From positions 1 to 64,000 of the forward strand of contig NZ_VCBX02000001.1 in assembly GCF_005938745.2 (NCBI RefSeq): a DNA stretch of 64,000 nt, in the 5' to 3' direction. Below the pieces are notes generated by a model that was not told the DNA's origin, made no database searches, and saw nothing but the letters and a program-made list of their open reading frames with translations. A program made the translations under genes and the position numbers. Shown piece by piece: positions 38,819-48,453 of this stretch. Position 1 is the stretch's first letter. Each line of letters begins with the position of its first letter. Source of the stretch: Rhodococcus sp. KBS0724 (GTDB lineage Bacteria; Actinomycetota; Actinomycetes; Mycobacteriales; Mycobacteriaceae).

Positions 38819-40161
38819 TCGTCTTGTCCTAGCGGTTCTTCTGCAGCGTTTGTCGTGGTGGTTGTAGTTGTCGTGGTGGTTGTTGTCGTCGTGGTGGTCG
38901 GCTCGGTGGTGGTCGTCGTAGTCGGCACCGTTGTTGTCGTGGTGGTCGGCTCGGTCGTTGTTGTCGTGGGCCGCGTTGTGGTGGTGGTCGGCTCGGTGGT
39001 GGTCGTGGTCGGCCGCGTCGTGGTGGTGGTCGGCCGTGTTGTCGTTGTCGTCGGACGGGTTGTCGTCGACGACGTCACGACAGCCGGTGACGAGTTGTCA
39101 GGGCCGTCCGTCGCGATCCACACTCCGCCGATGATCAGCGCCAGAGCGATCAATCCACCGCCGGCCCACGCCATCGCCTTCTGGCCACTTGTCAGTCCAC
39201 CTGCGCCGGCAGCATCGTCCGCGGCAATCGCGGCCGGACCCGCATATCCAGCGGTCGGCGGCATTATCTGAGTGGCACCGGTCGGCGGCAGCGTTCCGCC
39301 CTGGCCCAATCCCGGTGGCGGCGGACGTCTTCCAGCTCGGACGGCTGCGACAGCGTCGGCGAACTCGCCGCCGTTTGCGTAACGACCGGCCGGGTCCTTG
39401 GTCAACGTGATGTCGATGAGTTCGCGGATGTTGGGTGCCAGGTCGGCCGGCATGGGGGCCGGAATCTCCTGGACATGCTTCATCGCGACGGTCAAGGCGC
39501 CGTCGCCGGTGAACGGTCGCCGGCCCGACAGTGCCTCGTAACCAACGATTCCCAGCGAATACACGTCACTGGCCGCCGTGGCATCCTGGCCGAGAGCCTG
39601 CTCGGGAGCAATGTACTGGGCAGTGCCCATCACCATTCCGGTGCGCGTGACAGGCGCGCTCTCGACGGCCTTCGCGATACCGAAATCGGTGATCTTGACC
39701 TGGCCTGCGGGTGTGATGAGGATGTTGCCCGGCTTGACGTCCCGGTGAACCACGCCTGCATCGTGCGCAACCTGCAGGGCGCGACCGGTCTGCTCGAGCA
39801 TGTCGAGCGCATGCGGAACCGCAAGACGGCCGACGCGCGCCAACACGGCATTGAGCGGTTCACCGTTGACCAGTTCCATCACCAGGTAGGCAGTGGAATC
39901 GCCTGAGCTGTCCCGAGTCTCGCCGTAATCGTAAATACCGGCAATGCCCGGGTGATTCAGTTGCGCTGTGGTGCGCGCCTCGAACCGGAAACGCTCCAGG
40001 AACTCCGGATCGGACGAGAACTCGGACTTGAGTACCTTGACGGCAACGCGTCGATTGAGGCGGGAGTCGGTGGCTTCCCAGACCTGGCCCATGCCGCCGG
40101 TAGCGATGAGACGGTTCAGTCGGTAACGATCGGCGATCAAAGCGCCATTGTTCAACGCCAT
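38815..40161 (-). CDS. pknA: Ser/Thr protein kinase PknA
   Basis: The 448-residue kinase acts with PknB in cell shape and division. The kinase domain has [24 protein letters not shown] and DFGIAK, then a Pro-rich linker and one membrane helix at about 332-352. The external tail is about 75 residues of Thr runs broken by RP and EP pairs, encoded by a near-perfect GTCGTGGTGGT-type repeat. No PASTA. The start lies 3 bases after the pbpA stop and the stop overlaps pknB. Confidence 0.97.
   Translation of the reverse strand: MALNNGALIADRYRLNRLIATGGMGQVWEATDSRLNRRVAVKVLKSEFSSDPEFLERFRFEARTTAQLNHPGIAGIYDYGETRDSSGDSTAYLVMELVNGEPLNAVLARVGRLAVPHALDMLEQTGRALQVAHDAGVVHRDVKPGNILITPAGQVKITDFGIAKAVESAPVTRTGMVMGTAQYIAPEQALGQDATAASDVYSLGIVGYEALSGRRPFTGDGALTVAMKHVQEIPAPMPADLAPNIRELIDITLTKDPAGRYANGGEFADAVAAVRAGRRPPPPGLGQGGTLPPTGATQIMPPTAGYAGPAAIAADDAAGAGGLTSGQKAMAWAGGGLIALALIIGGVWIATDGPDNSSPAVVTSSTTTRPTTTTTRPTTTTTRPTTTTTEPTTTTTRPTTTTTEPTTTTTTVPTTTTTTEPTTTTTTTTTTTTTTTTNAAEEPLGQDE
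38848..39075. repeat. Thr-codon repeat in the pknA tail
   Basis: About 225 bases of low-complexity sequence made of GTNGTNGTGG units on the + strand, translating on the minus strand as runs of 3-14 Thr separated by RP or EP. It should be length-variable through slippage. The outside-facing Thr-rich tail may be mannosylated in actinobacteria (inference). Confidence 0.85.
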
Positions 40162-40164
40162 GGT

Positions 40165-41631
40165 TCAGCCCCCTTGTATTCCGGCTGCGATAACTGCTCG
40201 ACCGATCGGTGCAGCCACCGAGCCACCGGTAGCGGCCAGTCCGCGGTCGCCACCGTTCTCGACGATGACGGCGACTGCAACCGTCGGATTCTGAGCCGGT
40301 GCAAACGCGATGTACCAGGCGTGCGGCGGTGTTTCTCGTGGATTCACGCCATGCTCGGCGGTGCCTGTCTTGGATGCGATCTGGACGCCCGGGATCTTGC
40401 CCTCGCCGCCGGTGAAGTTCTCCGAACCGATCATCAGATCGGTCAGAGTGGCGGCCACGGTCGGTGAAATCGCCTGGCCCATCGACACCGGGGACGGCGC
40501 ACTGAGCTCGGTCAGGTCCGGCGCCTGCAGTTGGGAAATCAGATTGGGGGCCATCCGCACACCGCCGTTGGCGACGGTCGCGGCGATCACGGCATTCTCC
40601 AGCGGCGTCACAGCGACGTCGCGTTGACCGATGCTGGTCTGCCCGAGGGCTGCGTCGTCGGGGATGTCGCCGACGGTGCTGTCTGCGACCGACAACGGGA
40701 TGGCCGGCGTGTTGGGTCCGATGCCGAACGCCTTGGCCTCGTCCTTGATGGCGTCGGCGCCATCCTTGATACCCAACTCGACGAAAGCGGTGTTGCAAGA
40801 ACGCGCAAACGCGTCACGCAGCGATGCCGTCGGATTGGATCCGCACGTGCTTCCGTTGTAGTTCTCGAGTGTGGTGCTGGTTCCGGGCAGCGTGATCTGC
40901 GGCGCCGCGGTCAGCTGATCTTCCGGGGTAGCGCCGTTGGTGAGCGCTGCCGAGGTGGTGATCACCTTGAACGTCGAGCCGGGTGGGTAGGTCTGGGAAA
41001 TAGCCCGGTTCACCAACGGGTCGGCTGGATCCGCATTCAGCTCGTCCCACGCCTTCGTGGTCTCGGCGCCGTCGTGGCCCGCAAGCAGGTTCGGGTCGTA
41101 GCTCGGTGTGCTCACCATTGTCAGGATGCGACCGGTGCTCGGCTCGATCGCGACAACGGAACCGGTGTAGCCCTTGCTGGTCAACTGGTCGTAGGCAACC
41201 TGCTGCATCGCCGGATTGAGAGTGGTCACGACGTTCCCGCCGCGCGGATCCCGTCCGGACACCAGGTCGAAGAATCGCTGGCTGAACAACCGGTTGTCCG
41301 AACCGTTGAGGATCGGATCCTCGGTGCGCTCGAGGCCGGTGCTGCCGTATTGCATCGAGTAGAAGCCGGTCACCGGGGCGTACGGGTACGGATTGGGGTA
41401 CTCGCGCAGGTACTTGTACCGATCCTCGGTGATGGCGGACGAGGCGAGTACCTGACCGGCAGCCGAGATCTGACCACGCTGGCGTGAGTACTCGTCGAGC
41501 AGCACCCGCGAGTTACGGGGGTCGGCTCGCAGGTCATCGGCTTTGATGACCTGGACGTATGTCGCGTTGGCGAGGAGTGCGACAACCATCAACATGACGG
41601 CCATCGCGACGCGGCGTAGGGGAGTGTTCAT
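40165..41631 (-). CDS. pbpA: Penicillin-binding protein PbpA (class B transpeptidase)
   Basis: The 488-residue protein cross-links peptidoglycan during growth. It has one N-terminal membrane helix ([18 protein letters not shown]), a short dimerisation domain, and a transpeptidase domain with active-site serine in PPGSTFK, RSCNTAF (SxN motif) and SKTGTAEHG (KTG). It is encoded between rodA and pknA and overlaps the rodA stop by 4 bases. RodA supplies the glycosyltransferase activity. Confidence 0.97.
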   Translation of the reverse strand: MNTPLRRVAMAVMLMVVALLANATYVQVIKADDLRADPRNSRVLLDEYSRQRGQISAAGQVLASSAITEDRYKYLREYPNPYPYAPVTGFYSMQYGSTGLERTEDPILNGSDNRLFSQRFFDLVSGRDPRGGNVVTTLNPAMQQVAYDQLTSKGYTGSVVAIEPSTGRILTMVSTPSYDPNLLAGHDGAETTKAWDELNADPADPLVNRAISQTYPPGSTFKVITTSAALTNGATPEDQLTAAPQITLPGTSTTLENYNGSTCGSNPTASLRDAFARSCNTAFVELGIKDGADAIKDEAKAFGIGPNTPAIPLSVADSTVGDIPDDAALGQTSIGQRDVAVTPLENAVIAATVANGGVRMAPNLISQLQAPDLTELSAPSPVSMGQAISPTVAATLTDLMIGSENFTGGEGKIPGVQIASKTGTAEHGVNPRETPPHAWYIAFAPAQNPTVAVAVIVENGGDRGLAATGGSVAAPIGRAVIAAGIQGG

Positions 41632-43079
41632 ACGCGCGGCATCATCTCGGTATTGGCGTCGGCGATAGGGGGCGGACCCTTCTTCTTGGCAACGACCGGC
41701 GCGCGGGCCGCGTCGGAGATTCTGATGAGGATGGCCATCAGGAGGTAGTTCGCGAGTAGCGACGAACCGCCGTAGGACATGAACGGCGTCGTCAATCCGG
41801 TGAGCGGAATCAGTTTGGTGACGCCACCGACAACAACAAAGATCTGGATCGCGATGGTGAAAGACAAGCCGGCGGCAAGCAACTTGCCGAAGCTGTCACG
41901 CACAGCCAGCGCGGTGCGCAGGCCACGGACGATCAGGATCAGGAACAGCATCAGGACAGCAGCCAGGCCGATGAGGCCCAATTCTTCGCCGATGGTCGCG
42001 ATGATGAAGTCGGTCTTGGCGAACGGCACCTGATTGGGACGGCCACTGCCAAGGCCGGTACCGGCGATACCGCCCGTTGCCAGGCCGAACAGTGACTGCG
42101 AAATCTGATAACCGGTATTGGCATAGTCTCCGAGTGGATCGAGCCACGTGTCGACGCGTACGCGGACGTGACCGAACAATTTGTAGGCGAAGAAGAATCC
42201 GATGGCGAGCAAACCGCCGCCGATCACGAGCCACCCCACGCGCTCGGTGGCGATGTACAGCATCACCAGCACGGTGCTGAAGAGCAGCAACGACGTACCG
42301 AGGTCGGTCTCGAACACGAGCACACCGACGGACACGATCCAGGCGAGCAGGATCGGGCCGAGATCGCGGGCACGCGGAAAGTCCATGCCGAGGAAGTGTT
42401 TGCCTGCCGTGGTGAACAGATCGCGCTTGGCCACCAGGACTGACGCAAAGAAGATGATCAGCAGGATCTTGGCGAACTCGCCGGGCTGAATGCTGAATCC
42501 AGGCAGGCGAATCCAGATCTTCGCGCCGTTCACGCTCGAGAACTTCGCCGGCAGGATCGCCGGGATCGCCAGGAACACCACACCTGCCAGACCCAGCGTG
42601 TAGCTGAACCTGGCCATCAACCGGTAGTCCTTCAAGAACACCAGCAGCAGAACAAATCCTGCAATCGCCAGCGCCGTCCACATAACCTGCTGGTTCGCAT
42701 CCGGAGACGGCGCTTCGACGCCGTTGTACAGCGCAGTCTGTTGGTCGGCTAGATCCAGACGGTGAATCAGAACCAGACCCAAGCCGTTGAGCAACGCCAC
42801 GATCGGAAGCAACAACGGATCCGCGTACGGTGCGTACCGCCTGATCGCCAAGTGCGCGATCAAGAACAGACCCGTGTACGCGAGCGCGTACTTGGCCAGA
42901 TCGAGAGTGATCTTCTGTTCCTGGCTTGCCTCGACGAGCAGAAGCGACACCGTCGTGATGATGACGGCGAAACCCAGGAGCAGCAGCTCCATGTTCCGAC
43001 GGGTCGACTGGACCGGCGCCGGAGCAAAACCTCCGGGTGGGCTCGGAAAAGCCGTCCCAGCAGTGGCGTTGGACGACAT
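41628..43079 (-). CDS. rodA: RodA/FtsW-family SEDS glycosyltransferase
   Basis: The 483-residue multi-pass protein polymerises glycan chains and pairs with PbpA. About twelve hydrophobic segments are visible, together with family signatures such as [34 protein letters not shown] and [13 protein letters not shown] chose ATG 43079 (MSSNATAG) over a longer in-frame start at 43097 because it forms the TGATG overlap with the pstP stop. Confidence 0.96.
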   Translation of the reverse strand: MSSNATAGTAFPSPPGGFAPAPVQSTRRNMELLLLGFAVIITTVSLLLVEASQEQKITLDLAKYALAYTGLFLIAHLAIRRYAPYADPLLLPIVALLNGLGLVLIHRLDLADQQTALYNGVEAPSPDANQQVMWTALAIAGFVLLLVFLKDYRLMARFSYTLGLAGVVFLAIPAILPAKFSSVNGAKIWIRLPGFSIQPGEFAKILLIIFFASVLVAKRDLFTTAGKHFLGMDFPRARDLGPILLAWIVSVGVLVFETDLGTSLLLFSTVLVMLYIATERVGWLVIGGGLLAIGFFFAYKLFGHVRVRVDTWLDPLGDYANTGYQISQSLFGLATGGIAGTGLGSGRPNQVPFAKTDFIIATIGEELGLIGLAAVLMLFLILIVRGLRTALAVRDSFGKLLAAGLSFTIAIQIFVVVGGVTKLIPLTGLTTPFMSYGGSSLLANYLLMAILIRISDAARAPVVAKKKGPPPIADANTEMMPRV

Positions 43080-44530
43080 CAGTTGACCGTCCTGCAAGTC
43101 TGACCAGGGATGCCGGTCGGTGTCGGGGTCGGCGTCGGAGTGGTGGTCGTTGCCACCGGAGGCACAGGTTCACCCGGCAGCGGAGGCGCCGCTTCGGTAG
43201 TCGGAACCACCGCTGTGCCCACCGGGGGCGTCGTGGGAGTCGCCGCGGTCGTGGTGGTCGGAATCGATTCACAACGAGGTAGAAGGTCGCCGCCGATGAG
43301 ACGGATCATCTGGCTCTGCGCGTCCGCGCGATTGCCCGACGGCAGCCCGGCTCGGACCTGTTCCTGCGCCGACGGCTGCAGATCGGTCACCTCGAGGACG
43401 TTGCAATCGGGCGGGATCTCGTTCGGGGAGACCAGCGTCAGGACGTCGTCGTCGCCGACACACCCGATCAGGTCAGCTTCCTGCAGCGAGTATCCGAGGA
43501 CGGAACCGGGGATTCCGCGAAGTACGGTGACGCGGCCCTCGTCGGCTCCGACGTAGTAGTTGTTGCGGATGACAGTGCGCCCGATGACGGCACCAACTCC
43601 GATCACCGCGAGCAGCACAACGGCAATGACTACCCACCACAACCGGTTCCGCTTCTTCTTCGGCTCGGGTTCAGGCTGGGAGACAACACGTTTGGGTGTT
43701 GCGCGCGGGGGACGCATCGCGGCAGCGCGCCCGGCAGCGGTATTGGGAGGAGGAGTGAACTCCTCTTCCTCGGTGGACGCAGCGCCTGCGACGATGGGAC
43801 GGGACTGTCCGTAATCGAGGTCGATGACGTCGGCCACCACGACGGTCACGTTGTCAGGTCCGCCGCTGCGCAGAGCCAACTCGATGAGTCGATCCGCGCA
43901 CTCTTCCTGCGAGCCCTCGCGCATCGTGTTCTCGATGGTTTCGTCGCTGACCACGTCGGACAAACCGTCGGAGCACAGGAGATAACGATCGCCGGCGCGG
44001 GCTTCGCGCATCGTGAGCGTCGGCTCGATTTCGTTGCCCGTCAGCGCTCGCATGATCAGCGACCGCTGCGGGTGCGTGTGTGCCTGTTCCGCGGTGATGC
44101 GGCCCTCGTCGACCAAGGACTGAACAAAAGTGTCGTCTCGGGTGATCTGCGTCAGGTGGTTGTCACGCAGCAGATACGCGCGCGAATCACCGATATGCAC
44201 CAGACCGAGCTTGCTGCCCGAAAAGAGGATCGCGGTGAGCGTCGTGCCCATGCCGTCGAGTTCAGGTTCTTCCTCGACATGATCGGCAATGGAGTCGTTG
44301 CCCTCACGCGTTGCTGCCTCCAGCTTGCCCAGCAGGTCCTCGCCGGGCTCGTCGTCGTCGAGATGCGCAAGTGCCGCAATCATCAACTGCGACGCAACTT
44401 CACCGGCCGCGTGGCCGCCCATACCGTCGGCCAAAGCCAGAAGGCGAGCGCCTGCGTACACGGAATCTTCGTTGTTGGAGCGCACCAGACCACGGTCGCT
44501 GCGCGCCGCGTAGCGGAGAACAAGGGTCAC
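43079..44530 (-). CDS. pstP: PP2C-type Ser/Thr phosphatase PstP
   Basis: The 483-residue phosphatase removes phosphate from PknA, PknB and their targets. The PP2C domain shows [36 protein letters not shown] and [10 protein letters not shown] metal-binding motifs. A linker, one helix ([21 protein letters not shown]) and an external domain ending in a Pro/Thr-rich stretch follow. GTG 44530 overlaps the fhaB stop (GTGA). It is the only phosphatase of the house-keeping set; a second PP2C gene is at 49647. Confidence 0.97.
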   Translation of the reverse strand: MTLVLRYAARSDRGLVRSNNEDSVYAGARLLALADGMGGHAAGEVASQLMIAALAHLDDDEPGEDLLGKLEAATREGNDSIADHVEEEPELDGMGTTLTAILFSGSKLGLVHIGDSRAYLLRDNHLTQITRDDTFVQSLVDEGRITAEQAHTHPQRSLIMRALTGNEIEPTLTMREARAGDRYLLCSDGLSDVVSDETIENTMREGSQEECADRLIELALRSGGPDNVTVVVADVIDLDYGQSRPIVAGAASTEEEEFTPPPNTAAGRAAAMRPPRATPKRVVSQPEPEPKKKRNRLWWVVIAVVLLAVIGVGAVIGRTVIRNNYYVGADEGRVTVLRGIPGSVLGYSLQEADLIGCVGDDDVLTLVSPNEIPPDCNVLEVTDLQPSAQEQVRAGLPSGNRADAQSQMIRLIGGDLLPRCESIPTTTTAATPTTPPVGTAVVPTTEAAPPLPGEPVPPVATTTTPTPTPTPTGIPGQTCRTVN

Positions 44531-44991
44531 GGGCGCAACTCGATTACCGTCTTGCCGACACGAACCGGGGTACCCAACGGGACCCGCACAGCTGTAGTGA
44601 CCTTGGCGCGGTCCAGATACGTGCCGTTGGTGGAACCAAGATCTTCGACGTACCAGTCGGCCCCGCGTTGGGAGAGCCGCGCATGGCGCGTCGACGCGTA
44701 GTCATCGGTCAGGACGAGCGTGGAATCGTCGGCGCGACCGATCATGACGGGTTGTGAACCCAACGTGATGCGAGTGCCGGCGAGAGCGCCTTGTGTGACA
44801 ACCAGATAGCGGGGCACCTTCGTTTTGCCGAGGGAGGGGAGGACTTTCCCGGCGCGTGTGTACCGCTGGGGAACACGCACTCCGGAGCCGGCGTAGATAT
44901 CCGACCGCAGCGTCCGCAGGACTGCCCAGACGAACAGCCACAAGAGGAGCAGAAAGCCTGCCCGTGTGAGTTGCAGAATCAGGCCCTGCAC
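44527..44991 (-). CDS. fhaB: FHA-domain protein FhaB (FipA)
   Basis: The 154-residue protein has an N-terminal membrane helix (about 6-28) and a C-terminal FHA domain with MIGRADDSTLVL, STRHARL and DLGSTNGTYLD that binds phosphothreonine partners. In mycobacteria FhaB links FtsZ and FtsQ. GTG 44991 is selected: AAGGAGG lies 9 bases upstream and the length then matches the family. Confidence 0.95.
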   Translation of the reverse strand: MQGLILQLTRAGFLLLLWLFVWAVLRTLRSDIYAGSGVRVPQRYTRAGKVLPSLGKTKVPRYLVVTQGALAGTRITLGSQPVMIGRADDSTLVLTDDYASTRHARLSQRGADWYVEDLGSTNGTYLDRAKVTTAVRVPLGTPVRVGKTVIELRP

Positions 44992-45179
44992 GGCTGTCCA
45001 CCTCCTTCTATGGCTCGATCCCCGCCGCAGCAAGGGTTCGAGCGTTGTCGACTGGCAGCATCATATGGGGCGCGGGGCCCCGAAAGATCACGATACTGAC
45101 ACGGAGTGCCGGAGGCGCGCCGACGGACCGCCCTATGTTCGATTGTTATCGGAAAATTCGCCAGCAACCTTCGTCACAC

Positions 45180-46586
45180 TCAGAGGATACGTACCAAGAT
45201 CTCGGAGTGACCAGCGCGAATGATGTCGCCGTCGGCGAGTTGCCAGTCCTGAACCGGTGCGCCGTTAACTGTGGTGCCGTTCGTGGAACCGAGATCGGAG
45301 AGCATTGCCGTCCGGCCGTCCCAGCGGATGTCGATATGGCGACGTGAAACGCCGGTGTCAGGGAGGCGGAACTGCGCTTCCTGGCCGCGGCCGATGATGT
45401 TGCTGCCATCACGCAACTGGAAGTGACGTCCGCTGCCATCCTCGAGCTGGAGCGTTGCCGTCACTGCAGCCTGCTGGGCCGCCGGCGCGTATCCGCCCTG
45501 GTTGTAGCCCGGCTGGGCGTACGCCTGGGTCTGGTCGTAGTTGCCGCCCTGGTTGTTGTACGCCTGCTGGTCGTAGCTGCCCTGGTCGTACGACTGACCC
45601 TCGTAGGGCTGCTGGGTGTATGCCTGCTGGTCGTAGCTGCCCTGATCGTAAGACTGAGCGTCGTACGGCTGCTGCTGGTAGCCCTGCTGGTCGTAACCAC
45701 CCTGGTAGGCCTGCTGGTTGTAACCGCCCTGGTCGTAGGACTGCTGATCGTAAGCCGGCTGCTGGTAGCCGCCCTGCTGAGCGTCGTACGGCTGCTGCTG
45801 GTAACCCTGCTGGTCGTAGCTGCCCTGGTACGCCTGCTGGTTGTTGTACGGCTGCTGCTGGTAGCCCTGCTGGTTGTAGTTGCCCTGGTCGTAGGGCGCC
45901 TGCTGCGGCTGATCGTCACCGGTGCGGTACCCGTCGCCCCGGTCGTACCCGTTTTGCGGAGGCGCTTCCTGGCCGCGCGGCGCGGGGTAGCTGCCGTCGT
46001 CGTGTGAGTATCCGTTGCGTGCCGGCTGCTGATCGGGCTGGCGACCAGCCGGTTCGCGGCTGGAATCGTAGCCTGAGTTCTGCGTCATGGTGCCGGCTCC
46101 TGGTTGTGACGGGACTGGATTCGAAACAGGGGGAACAATAGGTGCAGGTGATTGTGGCGGTCGAGACGATACCTGCGGAACATTGGACCGGGGCGACGGC
46201 TGATCGGCATCGTCGTCCGGGTCGACAGTGCCGCGGGTGCGGAACTGACCGGTATGCAATGTAGGCGACGGCTCGAAAGTCACCGAAATATCGCCATACG
46301 TCTGCCAGCCCTGATCGCGGATGAAATCCTGCAGATGCCGGCTGAAAGCCTTGATTGTGAGGTCGCGGTCGGCCGCCAATTCCTCGTGATCCGAATTGTT
46401 GATCGTGATCACATAGTGGTTGGGCGCAAGGAGGATTCCGCCGCCGAGATGCTCGACGCGGTCCCGCGCTTCCTGTTGGAGCGCAGCCTCTACTTCTTGC
46501 GGTACGACGCCGCCGCCGAAGACACGTGCGAATGCGTCACCGACAGCTCCTTGCAGCTTTCGCTCAAAACGCTGAACGATGCCCAT
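45180..46586 (-). CDS. fhaA: FHA-domain protein FhaA
   Basis: The 468-residue protein has an N-terminal DUF3662 domain (GIVQRFERKLQGAVGDAFARV...), a 250-residue low-complexity middle of Tyr/Gln/Gly/Asp repeats such as QQGYQQQPYDAQ, and a C-terminal FHA domain with IIGRGQEAQFRLP, SRRHIDI and GSTNGTTVN. FhaA binds phosphorylated MviN/MurJ-type partners to regulate peptidoglycan synthesis at the poles. ATG 46586 is preferred over an upstream start as GAGAGGAGA lies just before it. It is first in the phosphosignalling unit, preceded by a 254-base gap that should hold its promoter. Confidence 0.96.
   Translation of the reverse strand: MGIVQRFERKLQGAVGDAFARVFGGGVVPQEVEAALQQEARDRVEHLGGGILLAPNHYVITINNSDHEELAADRDLTIKAFSRHLQDFIRDQGWQTYGDISVTFEPSPTLHTGQFRTRGTVDPDDDADQPSPRSNVPQVSSRPPQSPAPIVPPVSNPVPSQPGAGTMTQNSGYDSSREPAGRQPDQQPARNGYSHDDGSYPAPRGQEAPPQNGYDRGDGYRTGDDQPQQAPYDQGNYNQQGYQQQPYNNQQAYQGSYDQQGYQQQPYDAQQGGYQQPAYDQQSYDQGGYNQQAYQGGYDQQGYQQQPYDAQSYDQGSYDQQAYTQQPYEGQSYDQGSYDQQAYNNQGGNYDQTQAYAQPGYNQGGYAPAAQQAAVTATLQLEDGSGRHFQLRDGSNIIGRGQEAQFRLPDTGVSRRHIDIRWDGRTAMLSDLGSTNGTTVNGAPVQDWQLADGDIIRAGHSEILVRIL
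45486..45905. repeat. Tyr/Gln-rich tandem repeat within fhaA
   Basis: About 420 bases of imperfect repeats, each translating on the minus strand to units like GYQQQPYDAQ, GSYDQQGY or GNYNQQ. Tyr spacing is regular, about every 4-8 residues, as in proteins that form condensates. Copy number probably varies between strains. Confidence 0.8.
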
Positions 46587-46840
46587 CGGGGTCTCCTCTC
46601 GCTTCGCAATGACGAGTGGAAAAATGCTCGGCAACTAGCGCCGGCATCGCCCACTCGCGTGTCGTTCGAACTACTGTCAGGTTCCACGGTACTGTCAAAC
46701 GGCTGTTCGGCAGTACCTGGCTCTGGTTCCTGCATGATATCGGTTCCTCATACTGAAGTACCCTGTGTTCTTCATTTCATGCTTTGACCAGCACGAATAG
46801 TAAGTTCAAATGTTGTCGTGATAATGTTTCGACGTTGCTC

Positions 46841-46926
46841 GGGCGAGTGGCGGAATGGCAGACGCGCTGGCTTCAGGTGCCAGTGTCCTTAGGGACGTGG
46901 GGGTTCAAGTCCCCCTTCGCCCACCA
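46841..46926 (+). tRNA. tRNA-Leu (CAG)
   Basis: A class II tRNA with a long variable arm. Acceptor GGGCGAG (46841-46847) pairs with TTCGCCC (46916-46922), discriminator A 46923, and the 3' CCA is encoded at 46924-46926. The anticodon loop is TTCAGGT with CAG at 46874-46876 between stems CTGGC and GCCAG. The T-arm reads GGGGGTTCAAGTCCCCC. Confidence 0.97.
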
Positions 46927-46930
46927 CAGA

Positions 46931-46970
46931 CGAGGCTACAAACTCTTTCGAGTTTGTGGCCTCGTTTTTT
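46931..46970 (+). terminator. Intrinsic terminator after tRNA-Leu
   Basis: Arms 46931-46945 and 46950-46964 form a 15-bp stem with one G-U pair, loop TTTC, then TTTTTT at 46965-46970. Confidence 0.92.
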
Positions 46971-46992
46971 GTTGGTTGAGGTAGTCCGGAAA

Positions 46993-47664
46993 TTACGCGT
47001 TGTTCTGTCGTCGGACCATCTCGTTGATCCAGATGGGTGCAAACGGAGACGTGCAGTTCGGGGGAGTCGGGTAATCCTCGAGTACCCGCAGCCGTTCGCC
47101 GATGTCGATTGCCTGGGGGCGGTACTCGGCGTGCTCGATCCCGATTTGAGCCAGGGTGTGGTTCATCGCCCACTGCAAGCGATCGGGTGCATCCTTCATC
47201 TCCGCCTCGATGACGTCGAGCAGACGCGCTAGGTCGAGGCCCTCGGGCTTCTTCGCCACTCGTTCGGTGGTCAGGGCCCAGCCGGCGCTCGCTACCACTG
47301 GATCCGGATCCTCTGACCAAGCCAGACGCAGTTCCTCGGAGTGCGGGTTCTTCTTCACTACGTAGTTCACGAGCCAGTCGTGAACCTTGGGCGTGCGGGC
47401 CTCCCGCAACATGGCGTCCAACTCGTCGCGGTCGAACGCCTTCGGACGGCAGATCAGGATCGCCAGCAGGCGCGCTGCGGTGTCATCTGTTTTCCACAGT
47501 TGTCGTGCAAGTTCCTGCTGCGTCTTCAGTCGCTTCGCGAGGGCACGCAATTTGCTGAGGTTCACGCCGTGATCGTCGCCGTGCTTCTCGTTCACCGCGC
47601 GGGCTTTCGGATCCTCGAGTGCGGCCAGTTCGGTCATGATCTCGGCAACTGTTGTATCGGCCAC
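46993..47664 (-). CDS. DNA alkylation repair protein, AlkD-like
   Basis: The 223-residue all-helical protein resembles AlkD-type HEAT-repeat glycosylases that excise alkylated bases. Supporting patterns are helical pairs with WKTDDTAARLLAILICRPK, HDWLVNYVVKKN, and WALTTERVAKKPEGLD. Catalytic assignment by eye is weak, so the call is family-level. It runs alone on the minus strand, 84 bases from the convergent tRNA-Leu terminator. Confidence 0.8.
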   Translation of the reverse strand: MADTTVAEIMTELAALEDPKARAVNEKHGDDHGVNLSKLRALAKRLKTQQELARQLWKTDDTAARLLAILICRPKAFDRDELDAMLREARTPKVHDWLVNYVVKKNPHSEELRLAWSEDPDPVVASAGWALTTERVAKKPEGLDLARLLDVIEAEMKDAPDRLQWAMNHTLAQIGIEHAEYRPQAIDIGERLRVLEDYPTPPNCTSPFAPIWINEMVRRQNNA

Positions 47665-47699
47665 CTCAGCCTCCTGCCCTTTGCCTGTGAGATCTCAGT

Positions 47700-48251
47700 C
47701 TAGGAGGGAAGCGTCGTCGACCACGTCATCCAACGGCCATCTGCCGGCGGTTGCACCGGTCCGGCACGAAGGTTGGCAGCTTTCTCCCTGGACAGAGAAG
47801 ACTCGCCGCTACGACCCCAGCCATTGCCTTCCCAGGAATGTTCGAGCACTGGCCGAAGATTGCCGGTGATGCGTTCGGAGAGTTGCCCAGCAGTCAGCGC
47901 CTCGGAGTATTCAGCCAACTCCCGCAAGGTGGATTCTGCGTCCTCACTGCACGCGTCGCATCCACATGAGGGGAGCGCAATGTGCTGCCACGCACCGGCG
48001 TCGAGGTACAGCCCGGGAAACGACGTGAAAGTGATCGTGAGCGGCGCCTGGTCCGTTCGAGCGGGAGTTATCCGCACAGTCTCCAAAATCGCAACAGTCT
48101 TCGACTTCGACGGCGCCGCTGGACCGCGGGAAATCGTCACGTCGAACCTCGATGCCAGATCGCGGATCAACTCTTCGGCAGCCGGCATCAACGGAGCGAA
48201 TCGCTCCGGATTCGTCACCCGCCCGTATGCCTCTTCCGGTGGGTCGTCCAA
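47700..48251 (-). CDS. DUF6226-like protein
   Basis: The 183-residue cytoplasmic protein matches the actinobacterial DUF6226 type: AYGRVTNPERFAPL at the N-terminus, a beta-rich middle, and the cysteine cluster CGCDACSED. No enzymatic motif is recognised. The Cys pattern may bind metal. It precedes the 202-base control region of the second phosphosignalling cluster and reads away from it. Confidence 0.6.
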   Translation of the reverse strand: MDDPPEEAYGRVTNPERFAPLMPAAEELIRDLASRFDVTISRGPAAPSKSKTVAILETVRITPARTDQAPLTITFTSFPGLYLDAGAWQHIALPSCGCDACSEDAESTLRELAEYSEALTAGQLSERITGNLRPVLEHSWEGNGWGRSGESSLSREKAANLRAGPVQPPADGRWMTWSTTLPS

Positions 48252-48302
48252 TGCCGTATCCCTCCGTCATGACCGCTGTGGTCACGCTACGTCACTTTTT
48301 GC

Positions 48303-48333
48303 CTGAAATGTCGTCCCCGCGGGGACGTTTCAG
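48303..48333. promoter_or_regulatory. Long dyad upstream of the second phosphosignalling operon
   Basis: CGTCCCCGCGGGGACG at 48312-48327 is a perfect 16-base palindrome; outer CTGAAA (48303-48308) and TTTCAG (48328-48333) extend it, with a three-base bulge. It lies 120 bases before ATG 48454 in the divergent gap. It may be an operator or a strong RNA hairpin. No terminator T-run follows. Confidence 0.6.
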
Positions 48334-48453
48334 AAGCAACTCAGCCCAGGTGGCTTGTCGGTCGATCGCGCGACAGACACGGGACCATTTTCAGTGCAAA
48401 AATATCTCGTTGCGTTGTTTTGGTCAGCGGTTTCATGCGCGGTGAGGAATGCG

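Noticed and set aside
38848..39075. CRISPR-like repeat array
   Set aside because: Units are short triplet-based coding repeats without spacers; inside pknA.
38411..39271. Val-rich 286-codon plus-strand frame over pknB/pknA
   Set aside because: Its VVVVV runs are the reverse of the Thr-codon repeat in pknA.
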